DNA of 64,000 bases, taken from assembly GCA_024516155.1 (NCBI GenBank), contig JAJJXM010000031.1:186001-250000 (forward strand), in the 5' to 3' direction. The translations under genes and the position numbers were made by a program. Below are positions 10,992 to 23,418 of the stretch, piece after piece (the stretch's first letter is position 1; every line of letters starts with the position of its first letter). The notes under the pieces are model-generated. The model searched no databases, was not told where the DNA came from, and was given only the letters and a program-made list of their open reading frames with translations. Source of the DNA: Pyronema omphalodes (taxonomy: Eukaryota > Ascomycota > Pezizomycetes > Pezizales > Pyronemataceae).

Positions 10992-12931
10992 ATGATAGAA
11001 CCTGTGAGTGAACTTCCTTACTCACCCACAAAGGTTCTGCTGACTTCGCTCGAATAGATCTACTCCAACCCTCATCAACTCACCACACTATTACTGGTAA
11101 TTAAAACCATATTCATGTACCTATGTGACTTAAGATAACCTTCCATTTCAGTCAAATGCCCCAGGTCTCGGTATCAGCGCTCAGAATAGGCCGCAGCCAC
11201 ACGGTTTCAGCCAACACAACACCGCACAAAACTCAGGCCAGGCCTTTGAGACTCCACCGCCCCAACACCCAGAAAACCAACAATACTTATGTCCTCTCAA
11301 AACTGATAATAAAACCAAAAGAGGTACCCCTCCAGAAAAAAACTGTACACGCTTATTCGACTCATGGGAGGAGAGCATGTAAGTATTGCCTATATGCTCC
11401 AATCTGATAGCTTGACAACTGACTCAAGAATACATAGCCGGCATCTTTTCAATGAACACTATTTCTGTTCTCTCTGCAAACGAGAAAATTATGATGAAAG
11501 ATGGGGTTACAACTTGACACAAGAACAAGCCCTGAGAATAAAAAAATGCTTTTATAAAGAATTTAAATACCTGAAGTATTTTTTGCGCGCATCCTTCCAG
11601 AGTTTCAAACACTGATGCTGAAATAGGGACCATGTTATGCGGGACCACGCGAATTTCGTTCCATGTGGATGCCACGTATATTGTCAGAAAAAGTTTGGGT
11701 TGAGCGCTGACCGAAAGCGTCATGTCACCGGGCTGTTGGCGTCTCTGGAGAAGAAGAATCCCCAACGTTGTCAGACAAGCCTATCAAATTATTATACGCA
11801 GATTCATGCCACCGACTTGGGTAAATCAGGATGGAAAGCTCAAAAGTTACTACTCCAATTTAAAAACAGGGACCAGTACACAATATTCAATACTGTCAAT
11901 AGTATTACTGTCGCTGAGCAGTTAAATGAGTATCTAGTCCAGCAATTTGGAGAAGTCAACAAGAAAGGCAAGTTTTTTGTTGCTTTTACTAATGGGGTTA
12001 GTTGTTCTAACTCCTCATAGAGAACTTCCTGCAGGTTCCAGGTGCATTATCAATTGCGACTTCCAGTGGCTTCGCGACGCCACTTAGTCCTCGTAGTCCC
12101 ACGAGCGTTTGCTCCGAGGACAAATCTTGCGGAGGAGTTGATTTACCGCAAGAGGATACAGAAGCGAACCATACCACCACAGAATTCCCAATCCCCCAGG
12201 ATTTGGCGCTGTGGCAGACTGGGGTTTCGCCTTCTCAGCAACATTTGGAACCCGTCAACGAGGAGCAGGATTTATTATCAGGCGTCATCCCGAGTTCACC
12301 TTACAATATACATTCTCCCGCTGGCGATTTTCTCTCGCTATACGAGACTATTCAAGGGCTCCATAATTTAGTTCTTTCAATGGACCCAGAAGACCCGCAT
12401 AAAAATTTGACACACAATGCACTGAATCATCTCACATTGAGTATGTAATTCTTAGACTGCGGATAAAAAGAACTCACTGATGTATGCTTTGATATAGTGG
12501 AGAGAGCTCATACGCAAAATAATCAATCAAAACACGTTCCGGCACAAGGCTCATGTCCGAATCCTCAGTACCAGCAATACCCCCAATTCCTACAAACTGT
12601 GCAAGTTCCTATAGTAAATTATGGTCCAACTTACACCGTCACGCAAACCGAGAGCTGGAATCGAATGTACCCCTATGCAGCCGTACCGACGATTCAAACT
12701 TCTCAAGAATACCCTATATTACCCGAAAGTACCGGGCAGATTTCTAGGAGTTTGCCATATGGCGTAACATCTACTGCAAATTTGGGTTCTCCCTATGTAA
12801 CTGGAGGTACGGTATTTCCTAGTGCCTCGCCTTGCCCATCGGACTCGCAGTACCACAGCGACATAAACTCTGAGGATAGGAACACATGCTATCCTCCAAT
12901 GTGTAATTGGCCTTCTAGGGGGAATAGTTAG
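10992..12931 (+). CDS. Degenerate C2H2-type zinc-finger protein (seven exons, 536 aa)
   Basis: Exons 10992-11003, 11058-11096, 11152-11378, 11438-11575, 11627-11967, 12021-12440, 12498-12931. All seven keep frame (1611 nt), although no single open frame covers the gene. The introns are 51-59 nt; the fifth starts with GC (GCAAGT, branch TTCTAAC, acceptor CATAG). Residues about 55-200 carry finger-like units: CTRLFDSWEESIRHLFNEH, then CFYKEFKYLKDHVMRDH, then CHVYCQKKFGLSADRKRHV, the last being closest to a canonical C2H2. The middle and C-terminal parts are rich in Ser, Pro, Gln, Tyr and Asn, as in fungal transcription factors. A nuclear DNA-binding role is inferred. The tiny first coding exon (MIEP) is the least certain part. 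The ordered splice sites argue against a pseudogene, but the finger spacings are irregular. Confidence 0.62.
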
Positions 12932-15900
12932 TGGCTCAATTATTGAACACCTGGAGATAAGAGAACTAGCACAAAGGCAACGTAAGGAAACGGAGTGAAA
13001 TGGAATGAGGCGGAATGGCAACACAGAATGATTATACTAAGAGATAAGAATGTACTTAGTGGACAGTTTAAGGTTTCTTTTCTGAATGATGTATCGATTG
13101 TGTTCTTTGTAATGATTAATGATAAAGTTTTTGTTGTAAACCAATGCGAGGCAGTCATTCTAAGTACATACTAGTGATTAACTGATCTTCGCTTTTCGCT
13201 TACCCATGATTAATACCGTGACTATCATGACACCCACTTAATTTGACATAAAATAATGCACAGAGATTTTCTTTTGATTCTATGATCCAAGAAAAGAATG
13301 ATCCAAGAAAAGATTTGCTTATCGATGTCTCATATGATTGCTAAAAATATTTGAGATCGTGTGACGAACTTGAGCTGTGTGGTCCTTGCCCTAGAATCTG
13401 GGGTCACACGCGCATTGCGCACGGCGTGCTGCTTGAGTCAAGCGCTGGCAAAAGAACCTCAGAATCCATGTCCAAGAATTACCAGATATTTTATGGTAGT
13501 TACATCCCAATATTCAGAGTAGAGCGCTTACCGCAATATAAGTAATCGTATGGCATCCATGGCATTTCATTCGCAACATCACCTGGCCACGGAGCCGACC
13601 TCCGCATGTTCTCCTAGTATTTCTGTCCAGCACATAGTCTAAGCCGGCAGTCTACGATGAAATGATTACATCGTTGGAGTACAAACAGACTAAGAAACGT
13701 GGTGGGATGAATACAGAGGCACCTTCTAAGGCGCTACGGAAGGTTGAAAGGCAACCCACGGTACTTCGATTCATACAGTAGATTCGGGTTTCACAGCCGT
13801 GGAGTTCAAGAAAAACAAAGTTATGACGCCAGGATTGCATGGCTTGTATGAGTCAAGAGGATGAGGAGTATATAGCCATGACAATATGAAACCCTGCCTA
13901 CATCGGATAGTTGTTTCTTTCCGTCTCTGTCAGCGACATGCATGCGTAAAGCAAGCTATTTCAGACTCTAGAAAGAATTCTGGCGAAGTGAATATTGGGC
14001 CCTGTTTCCATCGTATCGTCTGGATTATGTTACACCAGTCGTAATCTTACAGAGGTAATACCGTCAGCGTTTATACATACCGCAGCTATATTGTCAATTC
14101 ACTAGAATTCCAACACTGTAACACGGAAATGTGCAAAGATATGTGTGGAGCGGAATCGTTTCTATCCGAACCAAACCATTCCGCTTCAGACAACCTCTTG
14201 TCCATTCTATCGCGATTCGCCACCCGTCTAGTCAAAAGAAACACAACCATTAATTTTCATAGCCTTGTTATTTCCTATGTGTGGGATTGAACGAACATAC
14301 CATCACAAGTATCGGACCACTATTTTGTAATTCTCTCTTACAAATCTCCAATACGTACGCATCTTCGGTAATTCGAATGACCATTGACAAGTGCAATGTT
14401 TTCACGGGTTCCGGCTGATCTTAGATGATCAGTTTCGCGGTGTAAACTAGTATGCGTATATACCTCCTAAGACTACTTCTACATAGAAGTTTGCTGCCTA
14501 TCGCATCCACGTGGTTACATCGCGATTTCCTCACAAGGACGTCAGCTTCGTCTACACAGTCATCATTCATCACTTGTGTTATGTATCTAGTCTTTCATTT
14601 CCAATACCCTCTATTCTTTTCTTTAGGAGGACACAATACCAAATGATTATACGAATTAATTGATGAAAACCATGGTACACCAAATTCTCATGCTCCTTCC
14701 ATGTGGCGAGCTACATCATAAGGCTGGCCGGGTTATTTCCAATTAAACCACGTCTCTCGCTAATGTCACTATCCATCCTAATTATAACACCATATTTCTG
14801 ATTCTCATATCGTATCTTGGTAGATCTCTGAAGCTCATTACATATATCAACTGTTGCAACAAGACCCGTGTAGGTTCTGTTTATCTGATACATACCTATC
14901 GTAGCGTGGCTACATTCTTCCAGATAGAGATGTGAAGCTATGTTTCGGGTTCCTGCTGCAATTTGTAACATACTCTCCAGAGATGTGACACCTCTTCTTC
15001 CTCGGTTGTATCTTGTGGAGAATCGTGAGTCTCGGTACTAGTCTACAGACTACAGGTTTTGCGGAAGCTTTTGGCTTTTGTGGAATTATACATTATGCTA
15101 CATGCCATTCAGGATCGACCTCTGTACTGTTTATTAGCTCTTCACAATGGCTCTGAAAAGGTTTATCGATCCCTATTCATCGACAGCCGTGGAGGTTGTA
15201 CTTGAGAAAAAGGAGCGAAGAAAAATAAATAAATAGTGGGGGTATGCTGATGGTCACCGGTGGACGCCTTTGGGAGGTGATTAGGTGTAAGCGAACACAT
15301 CGATACAGTCGCGTGCTTTACCATAAGATAGCTTTTGGCGAAGGTTCTCTGAGATAATGCGAGAATGCAGTAAATATTACGTAGATATCTTCGTGAAATT
15401 TGGTATACTACAAGAATGGCTATTTCCATAGGAAATGTGGCATTTCCGGGAGTTTTCTTGATACTTATTTGAATGTTAATCGGCGTTCGGGGTATAGCCC
15501 TATTGCCCTACTGCCCTACCCTATCTCCGAATGAACAGAATGCAGAAGTTGGGGCTATACCATAACCCGCTATGCGGCCTCGGCTCGTGCCACTGGTGCT
15601 TAGAGTCATACCTTACCCCTTACATAATGTGTTCTTGAAGAGTTAAAGCAAAACCAGCGAGTTCATGCCTTGTGTGACAGAGTTCGGTAGATAGAGTTCT
15701 TGGAATGATACCTTTCCAAGTGGCAATAAAGTACGGCACCAGAAGTCACACAATGACAAAGTTTAATCCATAAATATCATCCAATGTATTATTCGCATTC
15801 TTGTCCTCCCATTCGTCTTACCGTTAGCTCATAACGCGCAACTTAAAAAGTAAATCCAATCCGCCTTCTAGAGCAAAGTCAAGTATATCCATAACCCATT

Positions 15901-16085
15901 TCCGTCGTAAGTGAAACGCAAAAACAAAACGCAAAAATGTAGCAAATATCCTCAACAAAAAGACGAAAAAAATGAACAAGAAATGACAACGCAACGCATG
16001 CTGTAAGAAATAACAAAAAAGAAAACAAGAAACCCGACGCCCAAGCTAGCTAGTTAGATATTCATCAGTCTGTATTTACACCTAC
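12932..16085. other. Gene-poor spacer, 3.1 kb
   Basis: Only short frames on both strands with no domain or consistent splice chain. It contains one small perfect tandem duplication (13282-13313) and otherwise looks like unique AT-rich sequence. It separates the 3' ends of the zinc-finger gene (+) and the TMEM135-like gene (-). Confidence 0.45.
13282..13313. repeat. Perfect two-copy tandem repeat, 16-bp unit
   Basis: The unit ATGATCCAAGAAAAGA occurs twice head to tail in the intergenic spacer. It is probably simple slippage. Confidence 0.85.
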
Positions 16086-19000
16086 TTACGCTTTGGTTTC
16101 AGCCTCAGCCTCAGCCTCGGCCTTGACCTCTTCACCCATCTTCTCTTCGGGCTTCTCCACTGATACTGAGGCTGTTGCCTCAGAAACAGCAGGCTCAATA
16201 ACTTCAGCAGTCGTAGGCTCAGCCTTAGCCTTCTCATCCGCCTGCTTCTCCTCGGTCTTCTCTTCGGCTCTCTCAACAACTGAGTCATCCTTCTCCTCCA
16301 CAACCTGCTCTTTCTCTTCCTTCTCAGTTTCACCGGCCTCAGAACCCACTTCGTCCTCAGTTTGGTTGGATACCGCTGCCTGGAATCCATCCTCCTCCTC
16401 CTTCTCCTCCTCCTCTTCCTCCTCCTCTTCCTCCTCTGGCTCCTCCCTAACGGACTCGAGAGACGAACGGTTTGAGCTCAAGACGGCGGTGGGAGATACA
16501 GGTTCGACTAGCTCTGCAGTTTCCTCCTCCTCATCCTCCTCAATGGCCTCTTCATCCTGAATCTTCTCCTCAATCTTCTCCTCAACTTTGTCTGTTTCGG
16601 TGGCCTTCTCAGAGTTTGGAACTGGTGCTGACTCGACAAGGGGAATGGGATCAGTAGGCTTGTCTGCGGCAGGCTTCTCCTCCTCGACAACAGGCTCGGA
16701 TGCGGCAATTTGAGCTGATTCAGCGACGGTGGTTGCCTCGGCAGTTGGCTCGGCAATGGATGCTGTCTCGATAATTGAGACGGGACGAGACTTGACTGAT
16801 ACAGGTTTCTCCACCTCAACCTCAGCGGGAGGTGATACCATGACTGGCGACTCTGGCGCAGTCTCGAGTGACTCTGATTCTGACCCTTCCGTCTTCTCCT
16901 GCGTTTTCTCCTCTGCCTTCTCCTTTGCCTTCTTCTCCTCCGCCTTCTTCTCCTCTGCCTGTCCTTTGACCGGCTGCACCCTCATAATTTCAGCAATAAC
17001 CTCCGCCTCAATTGCTGCCGCAACCTCCGGAGCCACGTGTAAACTTGCCCTTCTCTGCTTCGGCGATAACTTTCCACCTGGTGAGACCCCGTCTCTAGCC
17101 ATCGGTGATGGCCTCGAAAAGTCTATTGTGCTGCCAAAATTCACTGCTGTGGCTGGTGCCATGAGCCCTTGCCTCTCCAGCACCTCCATTTTCTTCTCCG
17201 CCGCAACAACCTTCTCAACCGCCTCAACCGACTCCTCAGACTCCTCAGTTTCTGCTGCCTCCTTCTCAGCCCGTGCTCTCTCCTTCATCCTCCTCTCAAG
17301 AACATAATCCCTTAATCCCCGCCCTCTTAAGCTCGCCAATACCCTCCTCGCTGCCCCTCCACTTACCGCCTCCGAGGTAGAGTCATAAACACAATTCACT
17401 ACACCCAGCGCTAGTACAAATAATATCACATCCCCATTCTTGAGTCCCTTGACTCCTGCCTCTCTCTTCAACATTTTCCAGAAGCTGAGTAGTCCGATCC
17501 TTGCTGCGAAAAGGAAGTTGGCCCGGTTTCCATCTTTATCGACAAACGCCCAGAGACCGGCAAGGAAACCTGCTAACCAGAAACGGCCCTTGGGTATTGC
17601 CGACCTAGGCAGTAAGGACTGGAGAAGACAACAAGCTCCCCATAATGACCCAATGGTGCCAGTAAGGAACGCACTTGATAAAGCCGTTGAACCTGTAATC
17701 TTGAGTGCTGCAGATCCCGGGGAAGTGAGGAATTTCCGGTACCGCGGGATCCACGCAATGGTGTATATAATGGCAATTAGCTTTCCAATTCGTGGGAGGC
17801 TATTGGCGAGATGGGAGATGTAGCTTCTTAAACAGCTCGGATCTCTTGGGTGAAGGAGGGCGCATTGCAGGGACTTGATACTCGGGTGCGCTGGACTAAT
17901 CAAAGGGGAGATGCTAGATAACGATGGGGGTAGCGTAGAGGTAGGGATGAGGATGGGGGAGGAGAAGGGAGGAAAACGCAGGGACGCAATTGTGGGGAAT
18001 GCAGAGAGAATTGTCGTGGGGGAGGGCCAGAGAGCAGAGGGAGGAAGAGATGGCGGTAGGGGTGAAAGGTAATCCCCCGAAAGGGAGGTTAGGAGTGAGG
18101 TATAGGATGAGGAGAGAGAGGGCGGGGAGAAGATGAAGCTGTAGAAGAGTTGTCCGCTGGTTAGGGGGAACAGGAGGTGGGAACCAAACCACTGGAAGAT
18201 GTTAGCTGATACGTGGAATAACATTGAAGGGGAAGCAATACCCAGGGACGGTTAATGAAATATCCGGCATCTTCGTACTGATTGTAAAGAAATTCCAGAG
18301 CTTTGATTAAAGCATAAATAGCGATGCTGACGCGGCGATCCGTTGCCGGATGGAACAATAAAGCAAATCCTGCGATTGACGCAGCAAGCGAAGGCGATTT
18401 TGTGGAAAGGAATAGTTTAGAGGCATTCGGGTATTTGGTTCTAAACTGTAGAGCTTCGGGAAGCTGTAGGTTCGATCGGAGCTGGTAAAAGAAGCGATAA
18501 AGGAGCCGGTGTGCGACGATTAACGTCGACAACGATAACGACGACAGAAAGTTGGAGTGATTCCACAATGCGGATCTAAGCGTTGGAGGTCTAGAATCCG
18601 TTAGCATACCCGCTCTTAGTCTGTGTCAGTGCTTCCCGGGGGAACCATAAACAACGAAACAACGCAGCAGCAACGCACCTAGTCCCCTCTTTCTTACTCC
18701 TTATCCTCTCCCTCATGAATTCCCATCCATTGCCCACTCCTTGACACACCAAGAAAACCCTCAACCCCGCCCTCATTGAAGCCGGAACAAAATCATCCCA
18801 AGTCGCCGCTCGTACGACAGCATCGAACTCTGCTCTTGTCGGTGTATTGGTAGATATTGATAATGGCCCTTTTAGTAGTACTTTCTTACGAAGCGTGGCA
18901 TACTCTTTTTGTGATATTATGTACCGTAAGGCAAGGATTAGTATACGTCGATTATTGGAGACTACGATGTGACGCCGACGCTGGGAACCGGTGGAGGAGC

Positions 19001-19133
19001 GAGAACGGTTGGAACGGGTAGAACGAGCGGAGCCGAGTGAACTGGCAGAGGAACGCCGCTGCAGCTTTGGGGTTCGCTCGGAATCGGAATAGTCGATGAT
19101 AGGTTTCGTGGTCGACGGTATGGGGGTGGACAT
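16086..19133 (-). CDS. TMEM135-like multi-pass membrane protein with long acidic C-terminal tail (969 aa)
   Basis: Exons 19133-18679, 18590-18242 and 18191-16086; the introns are 88 and 50 nt, with TGCTAAC and AGCTAAC branch sites. Residues 1-60 are Ser/Arg-rich. The central part (about 100-560) holds several hydrophobic segments and matches the TMEM135/25D9-6 type of integral membrane protein: AASIAGFALLFHP, EFLYNQYEDAGYFINRPWWFGSH across a junction, and GRFWLAGFLAGLWAFVDK. In animals TMEM135 is linked to peroxisomes and mitochondria; the fungal role is not established. From about residue 560 the protein is a roughly 400-residue low-complexity extension dominated by Glu, Lys, Ala and Val, with a poly-Glu stretch encoded near 16390-16440. 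This is much longer than the family core. A plus-strand Ser-rich frame in the same place (16093-16560) is only its shadow. Start ATG 19133 opens MSTPIPSTTK. Confidence 0.8.
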
Positions 19134-21395
19134 GATGATTAGGAGACCATCGAACGAAGAATGTTGCTGGGACGAGGTATGCTTCGCTGTTGCTTTGACT
19201 CTGACGGTAAGAAGTTGGTGAAGTTGTATCCTCACCACGCGTCGGTCGCTTCAATTCCCGCGGTAATGTAGCTGCAGTGGGTTGTGTTTGGTGTTTGCTG
19301 CTGCTGCTGCTTCTCGGTTGTGTCGCTGCTGTCTGGGGACTCTTCCCTCTAGCTCCCCTGGTGACGTTGATCTCCTAACCTCGGATCCTTGTGACAGTCC
19401 TGTGAGGCCGAAACTAATAATTGTCCAATGGGGGTGAAACGTCGGTTGCGGTCGCGACAGGATGGAGGTGGAACATGGTTGTAGAGTAACTAGCAAAAAA
19501 GAAGAACTATTCCAGAAGGCCGCGACTCCGCACGAAACAGCAGCGGGGATGGCTAGTCCGCATTCTAGAGGCACAACGAGGCACGACTACCGAGACTGCG
19601 TCGTTTCCCCGCAACACATCTCACCGCTGGTAGGGACGCCATAGGGATGCCATAGGGGCCTCATAGAAACGGACCTAGAAACACCCCAAAAAGAAACAGA
19701 AAATATAAAGGATGCGGGGAAGCTTCCGTGACAACTATGCTACCCCGCACTGATGACACACGCAACTGATTCAGATGATATGACCGATTAACGACGTCAT
19801 AATTCTAGGTCATCACGATTGGAAATTTGTTTCTTTAGCCAGAAACTTCACAAAGTCGACGTGTTCGAGTCCACTGTCAAAGTGCATGTTCATTCTACCC
19901 CGCATGACGGAAGTAATAATCCGAACATATTAATTGGAGAAACAAACCAAACCTTTGTCCGTGTCCGATGGGAAACTTTCAATGATTTTTGACGTGTTTA
20001 GAGACATTTTTGTTTCCCTGGGATGAGGAGCGCCACATGTGTCACGAACCAAATGTTTCACGGTCTAGATTCGAGACAAAACAGATAACTCTAAATAGAA
20101 CGGATGAATCGTTTATTGGATTAGACAAGAAGCACAACGATCCAAACCAACCATGGAAAACACCGCTCTGAAGACCACTCGGGAAACATCTGCTCGCCGG
20201 TGATGAAGACAGTAAATCCAGGAACCCCACACTCTGCAGACTGCGTTCTGCAGCGGGTAAATAAAGTGGATGATGGATGCTCATCCGGATTTAAATTATT
20301 GATACCGAATAAAGCCCGGTTTCGTGAGGAATCGGAAGCGGAAGCGGAAACGGAGTTATCAAGTTTTCTTTTCTTATTCCTACTGATTTCTCGTCATCAA
20401 AGAATCATGATTGAGATGCAGAGAAGTGAAAACCAGACATATGAATATAATTCGTTAGTTTGTTACTGCAATAAATCATCACAATGTCTCATGTGATTTC
20501 AGAAATAAGTTTCGTTCTTTGGGTTCTGGTGCTGTAGACATCACTGGCGGACCAACTCTTGCTAGCGGGGAAACGCCAAGCATAGCCTTGACCGCCTGGA
20601 CCTTTCCCATCGGCAACAGCCGTGTTTCAAAACGAGCGTCTAATGCATAAGGCTAAGCCTTACGCTTGGCGTTCCATCTTCGCCGCCGCGTGGGGACATA
20701 ATTCCTCACCTCATCCTCGACTTCCATGTCGAACCACTTCCACAAGCCATCTGGTCACCATAGATCTACACTTATGTAGCATAATTGCTGCCTGCAACTT
20801 CGCCTTGAGTATACACATAGCATTATGCAGAAATACTGATACAAAGAAGCAGGCTTGGCACGAGTGCTTGCTAGTGAGGAGGAGCGCTCTGGGGGCGGAG
20901 TATACGCTCATGAACTTCTGCACCCTTCTCAACATGCAAAACGCACCATTTAATAGCTCTCTTCAATATTACACTCAAGTACTAGTGCGCACTCTGAATC
21001 GCCACAAATGAATTATCAAGTAGAGTCCGCGGTATACTTATGGCGGCGTCTACACCTAGGTCCCTCTATACATATGACCTTTAAAGCTCGGGGTCCTTTC
21101 GAGTCCAGTCTTTTCAATCAAGCTTCGATCCCAAATTAAATCCTGCCCTGGAGACTCGGTAGCTTTGCGCAGTGGAATTCAGTACCCTGGCACTAGGGGT
21201 TAAAAGGGGCGGTAATTTCTTTTGCACGGCGCTGCTCAGCCGCAGCTCTCAGGAAAACTTTCCGTTTCAAAAGAATTTTCGGGCGTAAGAAAATGTTCTT
21301 TTTTTCCGTACCAGAACAATCGGGACCGCGGCCATTGCGCATTACATTATCATCACTGCAAAATCCGAGTGGTTACATCAAAAAAAAAGGCCAAA
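19134..21395. other. Spacer, 2.3 kb
   Basis: Short frames only. The left part presumably holds the TMEM135-like promoter. No RNA gene, repeat array or protein domain recognised up to the second 5S gene. Confidence 0.45.
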
Positions 21396-21514
21396 AACTA
21401 CAGTATCCGGGATTCCCGTCTGGTCACCCACGACAGTACTAGCCAGACGATATCATGCTTAAATAGCGCAGAGCGGACGGGATGCGTTGTATTCATGATT
21501 CTATGACCGTAGCT
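21396..21514 (-). rRNA. 5S ribosomal RNA, dispersed copy 2
   Basis: Same 119-nt sequence as the copy at 7857-7975 with one difference (21445). Here the stem formed by CGTCTGG and CCAGACG is fully paired. Helix I ends (CTACGG/CTGTAG) and the conserved internal blocks are intact, and five T (sense strand, 21397-21393) give a pol III stop. The flanks are unrelated to those of copy 1. Confidence 0.94.
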
Positions 21515-22134
21515 GTCTATAACGTTAGTCATAATGGTATAATGGCGTTTTTAATTCATTTGGAAATTTAACTTCATCCCCAACCGATCGAAGTACACAT
21601 ATAAAGTGATTTTATCGGTTACGGCCTCATTTACTGCGCTCGTTATCCAGATAGGCCAGTCTGAGCGGTCTATAGGCGCGCTTGACCTTCCGTCATACAT
21701 CTATTTTATCTCAACCAGCACTGAGTACATAGTAACAAACCCTCAAAAACTCAGCCCCGTCATCTATGTCATTAAACTTTACCAGTAGAAGGGCTTTAAA
21801 TATTATGCACATGGCAATTGAACATAGCATTTTCAGGCAACATTCGGATTTTATACGGCACGTGTATGTATTGTGCTTCTCTCCAAGCGGTATTCAAACC
21901 AGTAGCGAACCGCGTACCCGTAGCGACCACAGAAGGCCACCAGCTCTGACATCAGCTGTATTACAAAATTTAACGCCCAATTACCCGTACGAACAGTTAT
22001 TTGATGACCATGAGGCTATGTAGTATCCGCAAACATCAGTGCCAAGCCCATGCTTGCGTTCAGTGCAAGATCTACACATTAACCCCGCCTTCCGCAACTC
22101 TCATCGATTCCTCGATATCGCATTCACGCCAACT
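21515..22134. other. Spacer upstream of membrane-protein paralogue A
   Basis: About 0.6 kb. An open frame in phase with paralogue A runs into this region from 22039, but it has no ATG before 22135. Presumed promoter and leader. Confidence 0.4.
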
Positions 22135-23418
22135 ATGGATTTTACACCATTGAGCCCGCTAGTTTCCTTTGTCTGCTTCAGCGCTATTTATTTAGCGGTT
22201 TTATTTGTTTTGCGATTGATGGAGAATGAAGGATATTGGACCCTACGCTTTCGGTTGGCTTTGTACGAGCCATACTGTTGTGCGTCGCTGTTTATCGCAA
22301 TCTCTACAAGCTTTGGTTGGCTCTTAACCACATTACCTTTCGAAGAACCATTTAAACTTAGGCTGCTATTCTTTTACATTTCCATTATCAGTATTTTCTC
22401 ATTCTTCTATATCAGAAAACAGGGGCGTTCTCTAACCTTTTACCACCTCCGCTATCTCTCCTGGACCGGTCCCAGCCGCACGAGCATCCCCAGTAACCTT
22501 CTCCACCTACTTGGTAACCCTCAAGACTGGCGGCAACTCCAACTTTCATTCCGTATTAGCCCCGTTTATCCCTCGGACTTCCAATTATCTCTTCTAGCAC
22601 CTCATGGTATCCACGCCGACCCAACCGATATCCTGAAATACCTCTCCGCAATCCGAAATCCCGAAGCACTTCTAGTAACTCCCGGAGCAAGAGCCGGTGT
22701 TTACCATCCCCACCACATCAGTAAACCTGTCTCCCTACTCTGGGGTTCTCACCTTGGTTTTTCTCCACGATGTAGCAGAGCAATTATTTCTGTCCCTCGA
22801 CGGTACCTAACACAATTCCCGATGACACCTCATGGATTCGATGCAAGACCGATATGTCTAGCTTATGGAATTCTTGGTCGTAATAAGGGACCTTCCCCAA
22901 AGACGTTGGTTTGTGGCCTCCTCGATAGTCTGACGGCTATGCGGGAGTTTGAAGAGAATAGTGCGTTTTGGCCTCGGCCGGCGAAGACGTTGAGAGGATA
23001 TTATTCAAAGGTATTTCAAGAGACTTTCAAAGTTCTGGGAAGTGAGTTTGTATGTATGGCAACGGAACTTGCGTTGCTTATTGCAGACGCAGGGGATGAT
23101 GTTGTGGGGGATTGGTTGATGGGACGGATGGAACAACAAGATTTGGAGTTGAATTGGGAGGTGGAGAAGCTCGGGGCAAGTGATGAAGAGTTGGAGAGGT
23201 TTTATCGAGGACAGTATGCGGCGATGTTGGTGGGATTGAGTGTGCATAAGATTGGGAGGAGGAAGAGGCCCGAGTTGCTGGTGTTTGAGAGGTTATGTGA
23301 AAAGGAGGGAGTGGAGGTGCCCAAGTGGGCTTCAGGGCCTGAGATGAGGGAGAGGAGAGAGGCGGAACTGATGGATGCTGGTGGGAACATCGAGGCGCTC
23401 GTCAAGGCTATTATTTGA
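22135..23418 (+). CDS. Membrane protein of unrecognised fungal family, paralogue A (427 aa)
   Basis: Intronless. ATG 22135 has A at -3 and starts a hydrophobic segment (VSFVCFSAIYLAVLFVL), followed by two more probable transmembrane helices (about residues 50-70 and 85-105). The remaining roughly 300 residues are soluble. It is homologous to the gene at 25082: both share WT-x-RFRLA after the first helix, L-x-WTGPSRT, SLLWG, SRAI, GILGRNKG, PRPAK-x-LR-x-YY and RMEQQD in the same order. I recognise no catalytic motif and cannot name the family. The conserved blocks are soluble-side and colinear, so the two proteins probably share a biochemical role at a membrane. The frame is open upstream to 22039 (GTG), but an ATG start is preferred. 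Confidence 0.78.
   Translation: MDFTPLSPLVSFVCFSAIYLAVLFVLRLMENEGYWTLRFRLALYEPYCCASLFIAISTSFGWLLTTLPFEEPFKLRLLFFYISIISIFSFFYIRKQGRSLTFYHLRYLSWTGPSRTSIPSNLLHLLGNPQDWRQLQLSFRISPVYPSDFQLSLLAPHGIHADPTDILKYLSAIRNPEALLVTPGARAGVYHPHHISKPVSLLWGSHLGFSPRCSRAIISVPRRYLTQFPMTPHGFDARPICLAYGILGRNKGPSPKTLVCGLLDSLTAMREFEENSAFWPRPAKTLRGYYSKVFQETFKVLGSEFVCMATELALLIADAGDDVVGDWLMGRMEQQDLELNWEVEKLGASDEELERFYRGQYAAMLVGLSVHKIGRRKRPELLVFERLCEKEGVEVPKWASGPEMRERREAELMDAGGNIEALVKAII

Noticed and set aside
11424..11765. Minus-strand 113-residue frame
   Set aside because: It overlaps exons of the zinc-finger gene in antisense, has no domain and no splice logic.
16093..16560. Serine-rich plus-strand frame of 155 residues
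   Set aside because: It is the antisense of the Glu/Ala-rich tail of the TMEM135-like gene.
22039..22134. Upstream extension of membrane paralogue A
   Set aside because: The open frame begins with GTG and has no ATG before 22135, where the hydrophobic N-terminus and a good start context lie.
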